A stretch of 64,000 nucleotides of DNA from Cunninghamia lanceolata (Eukaryota; Streptophyta; Pinopsida; Cupressales; Cupressaceae): positions 15,817,001-15,881,000 of the forward strand of contig BSBN01000888.1 of the NCBI GenBank assembly GCA_027924645.1, in the 5' to 3' direction. The translations under genes and the position numbers were made by a program. The notes below the pieces were generated by a model, which was not told the DNA's origin, made no database searches, and worked only from the letters and a program-made list of their open reading frames with translations. Positions 59,584 through 64,000 of the stretch are shown here, in pieces (positions within the stretch are counted from its first letter, which is position 1; each line of letters opens with the position of its first letter).

Positions 59584-60456
59584 TTAATTGCTATAAGCTA
59601 AAAGGCTGATAGTCTCTGAACACCATCTTAACTTCTCTATGCCCACAGGCTTCGTCAATGCATCTGCAACATTCTTCAAAGTATCTATCTTCTGTAAATT
59701 TACCTTTCCATCCTCAACCATGTCTTGCATGAAGTGAAACTGAAGATCAATGTGCTTTGTTCTAGCATGGAAAGTTGGATTCTTCGCAAGGCAAATTACA
59801 CTCTGACTGTCACAAGTGATTGTGATTTGACCTGCATCAACACCAATATCTGAACACAATCTCTTAAGTGAAATGGCTTCCTTACAAGCCTGAGTTACTA
59901 CCATATAATCATCTTATGCCATGGACAAAGAAACAATAGGCTGTCTCTTACTCATCCAATTGATTGCACCACCAAATAGTGTAAACACATAAGCACTGGT
60001 GGATCTCCTGCTGTCAATGTCACCTACCCAATCTGAATCCATAAATCCATGAATATCAATAGAATGTGGAGGTCCTAAAACATTACCATGATAGCATATG
60101 GAATACTCAGAAGTACCCCTCAAATATATGAACACTTGCTTAACTACATCCCAATGAACTCGTCTAGGATTAGCCATAAATCGACTAAGGACTCCCACTG
60201 CTTGGGCAATGTCTAGTCTTGTGCAGACCATAGCATACATCAAACTGCCAATAGCACTAGCATAAGGTACTCTGCTCATGTCTTCCACCTCACTAGGAGA
60301 TTTTGGACAATACTCAACAGACAACTTTGTCCCCAAAGAAATGGGAACACACAATGGTCTACAATCTGCCATGCTAAACTTGTCCAACATGGTCTTCACA
60401 TACTTACTCCGGCTTAACCAAAGTTTTCTGTTGGTTCTGTCTCTTTTGATTTCCAT
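59584..60456 (-). pseudogene. Element F RNase H
   Basis: Copia RNase H, C-terminal to RT. Visible blocks are FMDSDWVGDIDSRRST (Asp), AINWMSKRQPIVSLSMA, then a stop near 59913, ITCDSQSVICLAKNP (Asp) and KHIDLQFHFMQDMV. The glutamate of the usual TEAEY box reads as Asp after the stop. It ends with the copia tail VADALTKPVGIEKL. At least one nonsense codon breaks the domain. Confidence 0.85.
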
Positions 60457-61259
60457 TCCTAGAATGTACCTGGCTACCCTAAATCTTTCATTTCAAACTA
60501 TGCTGACAACTGAGATTTGAAATTAGAAATCATATTCTTACCCTTCCCAATGAGCAACATATCATCAACATACAGTGCAACAATGAGAATACAATCACCA
60601 TCAAACCTATAATACACACAGTGATCTCATTTCAATCTCACAAATCTAATTGACAACACAAAGGCATCAAACTTCAAGTACCATCTCCTAAGGGATTGCT
60701 TCAAACCATACAAAGACTTCTTAAGTTTGCAAACCTAATTTTATTTACCTTTCACCATGTAATGCTCTGGTTGTGACATGTAGATTTCTTCCTCCAAATC
60801 ACCATGAAGGAAAGTTGTTTTCACATCCGTCTATTCTACCTCCAAGTCATAAGCTACTACAAGAGACAACAGGAATCAAATGGATGTCATCTTTGCAATG
60901 GGTGAGAAGATCTCACCATAATCCATACCCTCCACTTGCGAATACCCCTTCGCAACCAATCTAGCCTTATTCTTCTCAACACTACAATCTACACCAAATT
61001 ACTTCTTTAACACCCATTTGCATCCAACGGGTTTCTGTCCAGGAGGCAAAGGCACTAGGTCCCAATTTTGATTCTTTTCCAAAGAAGCCATTTCATCTTC
61101 CATCACCTCCTTCCAAGAACCTGGATCTTTCATGTCCATAGCCCTTGATACAGTTCTAGGTTCATCACTGTTAGTAAGCAAAGCAAAAGCACAACTAGAA
61201 TCAAACAATGTAAAACCAAACCTTTCAGGTTGCTTTCTTATCTGTGTAGACCTCCTCAA
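60457..61259 (-). pseudogene. Element F reverse transcriptase
   Basis: Copia RT over 800 bp. The start has MEDEMASLEKNQNWDLVPLP and KPVGCKWVLKK, then stop-interrupted [46 protein letters not shown] and the catalytic YVDDML box near 60565. Five or more stops and at least one frame change make it inactive. The YVDD residues remain. Confidence 0.85.
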
Positions 61260-62230
61260 GAGCTAAGGTTGAGGTTCAGCTTCTTCATCTGAGCTTTCAG
61301 AGCTGCTAGAGCTCTCCTCATCATCAGGTCCAACATTATCTTTTTGTTTAGTCTTCTCAGGGGTGAGAGCAAACTGAACAACATCCTCTTTCTTTTCTTT
61401 TTCTTTTGGCTATAAAATAATGGAAGAAGGTGTAAGCTCTCTAAAGATGACACTTCTGCTATACAATACTTTTTCAGCCATAGGGTCCCAAAGCTTGTAT
61501 CCTTTCACGCTGACACCATAGCCAATGAAGATACACTTAATAGTCTTGTTCTCCAATTTTGACCGCTTCTCCCTAAGCACATGTGCATATGCCTCACAAC
61601 CAAAAAAATGAAGATGCCTTATTGAAGGCTTTCTACCAGACCATACCTCCATGGGTGTCTTTCCAACAAGAGTTGATGTAGGACATCTATTAACAGTATA
61701 GCAAGCAATGGCAATAGCTTCAGCCCAATATTTTTGTTCTAGGCTAGCTCCACTAAGCATACTCCTAGCCTTCTCTATCAGTGTCATGTTCATCATTTCT
61801 GCAACTCCATTTTGCTGTGGAGTGTATGGAGTTGTCTTATGTCTTTCAATCCAAAGTTCCCTGCAATATTTATCAAATTCTATAGAACAGAACTCACCAC
61901 CATTGTCAGTTCTCAAACACTTAATCTTTTTACCAGTCTAATTTTCAGCAAAGGCCTTAAACTCCTCAAACTTACTATAGACTTCAGATTTGCTTCTAAG
62001 AAAATAAACCCATGTCCTTCTACTATAGTCATCTATGAAAGATACAAAATATACAAATTTTGATAATGAAGGAACATTAACATGACCAAATACATCAGAA
62101 TAAACAAGGTCCAACACACCAAAAGACTTGTGAGAACTTGAATAAAACTGAACATGGTTTTTCTCTCCATAAATGCAATGTTCACAAAAGTCAAACTCAA
62201 GATTACAATCATCTAACCCCTCAACAAGGT
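61260..62230 (-). pseudogene. Element F integrase
   Basis: Best preserved at 61916-61410: RTDNGGEFCSIEFDKY (second Asp), TPQQNGVAEMMNMTLIEKAR (Glu), then KTPMEVWSGRKPSIRHLHFF and FIGYGVSVKGYKLWD, typical of Ty1/copia. The N-terminal part with the first Asp (about 62230-61920, FVSFIDDYSRRTWVYF) carries stops. The zinc-binding segment upstream, near 62250-62400, is barely recognisable. A Ser/Leu/Lys-rich hinge leads to RT. Confidence 0.88.
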
Positions 62231-62800
62231 TTTAATTTTTTAGGGTACACAGACCCTTCTTACCAATGTGGCCAAATCTCTTATGCCATAACATTGTCTT
62301 TTTAGTAGGAAGTTTAACTTCCAAGGTATGATTACAAACATGAGAACTAGAAACAATAGATCTCTTAATTGCTCATTTAGATGGTGGGGATGAAGTGACT
62401 GCTGCCCTCTTCATTGAATCAGAAAAAACTATTGCATTGTGAAATACATGCCTCCATCTGAAATAGAGTACCTCTCCTAGTACCCTTAGCAAGCACCATA
62501 GCTCCTCTAGTCATCTTGCATCCTTCTTTCAAAAAGACAACCTACACACCTGCATCATTCAAACTACTTACAGAAAGCAGGATCCGTGCTAAGCCTGGGA
62601 TATGCATAACCCTAGAGATCCCCTTCACTCAACCATCAGGGAATCAGATAGAGACTCTTCCACAACCAATGATTTTTAGATGAGAGTCATCACCCAAGTA
62701 CACCTTTCCATCATCAAACTCCTCATACTTAGTGAACTAGTCTCGATGCGAGGTCATGTGGAATGATGCACTAGAGTCAATCAACCACACATCATCAGAT
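62231..62800 (-). pseudogene. Element F protease and pre-integrase region
   Basis: The active-site box near 62775 reads VWLIDSSASFHMTSHRD, a copia DSGA motif with Ser for Gly. ISRVMHIPGLARILLSVSSL (about 62600) is the conserved block downstream of it. The pre-integrase segment to about 62250 is full of stops. Confidence 0.75.
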
Positions 62801-63633
62801 GCATGGGTTGCCAGGGCTGCAATGAAAGCGTCACCATCATCTTGCGATTTGTCAGAATTTGAATCAGGAGCTTTCTTCTTCTTCTTCTTCTCCTCTTTGC
62901 ATTCCTTTCAGAAATGCCTGGTTTTACCGCAGTTCCAACAAAGAGCCTTGGACTTTCTAGGAGATTTGGTTCTCCCATAGGATTTGGATCTACCCTTTTC
63001 ACCTTTCTTGTCCTTCTTTTTCCCTTTCTCCTTGGGTCTTCCATGAACCACAAGAGCCTCTTTGGCTGCATCAGAAGACTTTCTCTGCATCTCTTCAGAT
63101 AACAATACAGATACCACATCTTCCATCTTAAAGGTAGTAGTGGTGCTTCTGATAGCCATGACAAGATGATCCCATGAATCTAGCAAAGAATAAAGTAGGG
63201 TCATGCATCGATCCTCCTCCTCTATTTTCACACCTACAGATGTCAACTGTACAACCAGCATGTTAAAAGCATTCATATGTTTGGCAAAAAATCCTCCATC
63301 CTCCATTCAAAGACAATACAACTTCTTTCATAGAAAAAGTTTATTAACCAGGGATTTGGCTTGATACCCATCTCCCAACTTCCAAAGCAAGGTTGCAGTT
63401 TTCACCTCATGGACATTTAACAACACAGAATCAGCAAGACTAAGTCTTATGAGACCCTTATCCTTTCGATCCTTGAGATCCCAATTAGCCTATTGCATTG
63501 TAGCTGGTTTAGTTCCAGTAACAGTTTCCCAAAGGTCTCGGTCGACAAGCATGTCTTCCATCTTGAGCTTCCACAACTCGAAATTAGTGCCATTAAATTT
63601 CTCCACTTCCATTCTTCTGGATGTGCTTTCCAT
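62801..63633 (-). pseudogene. Element F gag
   Basis: Starts at ATG 63633 (MESTSRRMEVEKFNGTNFEL), the typical start of a copia gag with FNGTNF. The UBN2-type core continues past stops at 63489 and 63307 into HMNAFNMLVVQLTSVGVKIE and YSLLDSWDHLVMAIRST. A basic stretch leads to a CCHC knuckle CWNCGKTRHF-stop-KEC near 62920; the stop is TGA where the family has an Arg codon. Two or three nonsense codons in total. Confidence 0.85.
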
Positions 63634-63730
63634 CTCCTTGTTGTAATAGAAATTAGAATACTCTACACAAACTCCCACTCAACTTAAGATCAGCTAAAAA
63701 AACCCCTACCCAACAACTAGAACCAAAGGT

Positions 63731-63750
63731 GATCAAGCTCTGATACCAAC
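63731..63750 (-). other. Element F primer binding site
   Basis: The minus strand reads TTGGTATCAGAGCTTGATC, one base after the LTR end. It is the standard initiator-Met tRNA site of Ty1/copia elements and is intact. Confidence 0.88.
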
Positions 63751-64000
63751 TGAAAGGAAACTAGGTGTGCGGAAATCGCTTCCTACACTAATCTAATGAG
63801 GAGAGGGCTATGCAAATTCAAATTATTCCTTTCAACTACAGCAACATAGAACATCTAAACAAGATACTGCAGTAATACACATGAACCAGAAAGAAGACAG
63901 AAGAAGAGATACAAAGATTTAAAGTGGGGAAAACCCTTATCAGGTGGAAAAAACCCCACACTCAGAAACTTGCACAATGTATTAACAAATCTAAAGTTGA
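63751..64000 (-). repeat. Element F, 5' LTR, partial
   Basis: TGAAAGGAAACTAGG start, matching 58483-58733. Continues beyond the window. Confidence 0.9.

Larger units (their letters stand above)
58483..64000 (-). mobile_element. Element F: Ty1/copia (Tork-like) retrotransposon, incomplete at window end
   Basis: Minus-strand element with 3' LTR 58483-59535 and the start of the 5' LTR at 63751. Sense order is PBS, gag, PR, INT, RT, RNase H, the Ty1/copia order. Coding is interrupted by many stops. The 5' LTR is cut by the window edge and the second target-site copy is not visible. Confidence 0.9.

Overview
This is gymnosperm-like or other large-genome plant nuclear DNA made almost entirely of decayed LTR retrotransposons. 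I found no host gene, rRNA, tRNA or CRISPR array. The plant assignment rests on Tat-lineage Ty3/gypsy polyproteins with an archaeal-type RNase H (aRNH), Sirevirus- and Tork-like Ty1/copia features and a plant mobile domain (PMD) gene. The gymnosperm suggestion is a guess from the density and age of nesting. All coding regions carry stops, frameshifts or insertions, so all are relics.

Six elements can be delimited. A (minus strand, Ty3/gypsy Tat-like) is the oldest host: left LTR about 797-1729, right LTR broken into 50210-50363 and 57848-58482. Inside A, element B (minus, Tat-like, 10020-26529, TSD GATCT) sits in the aRNH domain of A. Element C (plus, gag-only, 29728-49618, TSD TGGAG) sits in the gag of A. 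Element D (minus, Tat-like, 31708-45766, TSD GGATC) sits in the gag of C. Element E (plus, Sirevirus-like deletion derivative, 50364-57842, TSD ACCTT) and element F (minus, Ty1/copia, 58483 to beyond the window) both sit in the right LTR of A. Nesting is therefore three deep (A > C > D), and the interrupted reading frames resume on the far side of the inserts.

Domain order differs among the gypsy elements. B has gag-PR-G-patch-RT-gRNH-aRNH-INT, plus an antisense PMD gene before its 3' LTR. A and D instead have aRNH between protease and RT: gag-PR-aRNH-RT-gRNH-INT. In all three the ordinary gypsy RNase H (gRNH) has lost its first catalytic Asp, while aRNH keeps its acidic residues.

The most unusual observation is a roughly 1,000-residue accessory protein downstream of pol in A (2620-5386, minus) that appears homologous to the large second ORF of E (53281-56334, plus), although A is Ty3/gypsy and E carries a Sirevirus (Ty1/copia) gag remnant. 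Other points of interest are a GAAA-capped hairpin in the B leader, complementary GCGCATTTG-type motif arrays at the two ends of B, multiple polypurine tracts and an 11-bp palindrome in E, an ATCGGCG motif array in the D LTRs, and premature stops that are almost all TAG in former CAG contexts.
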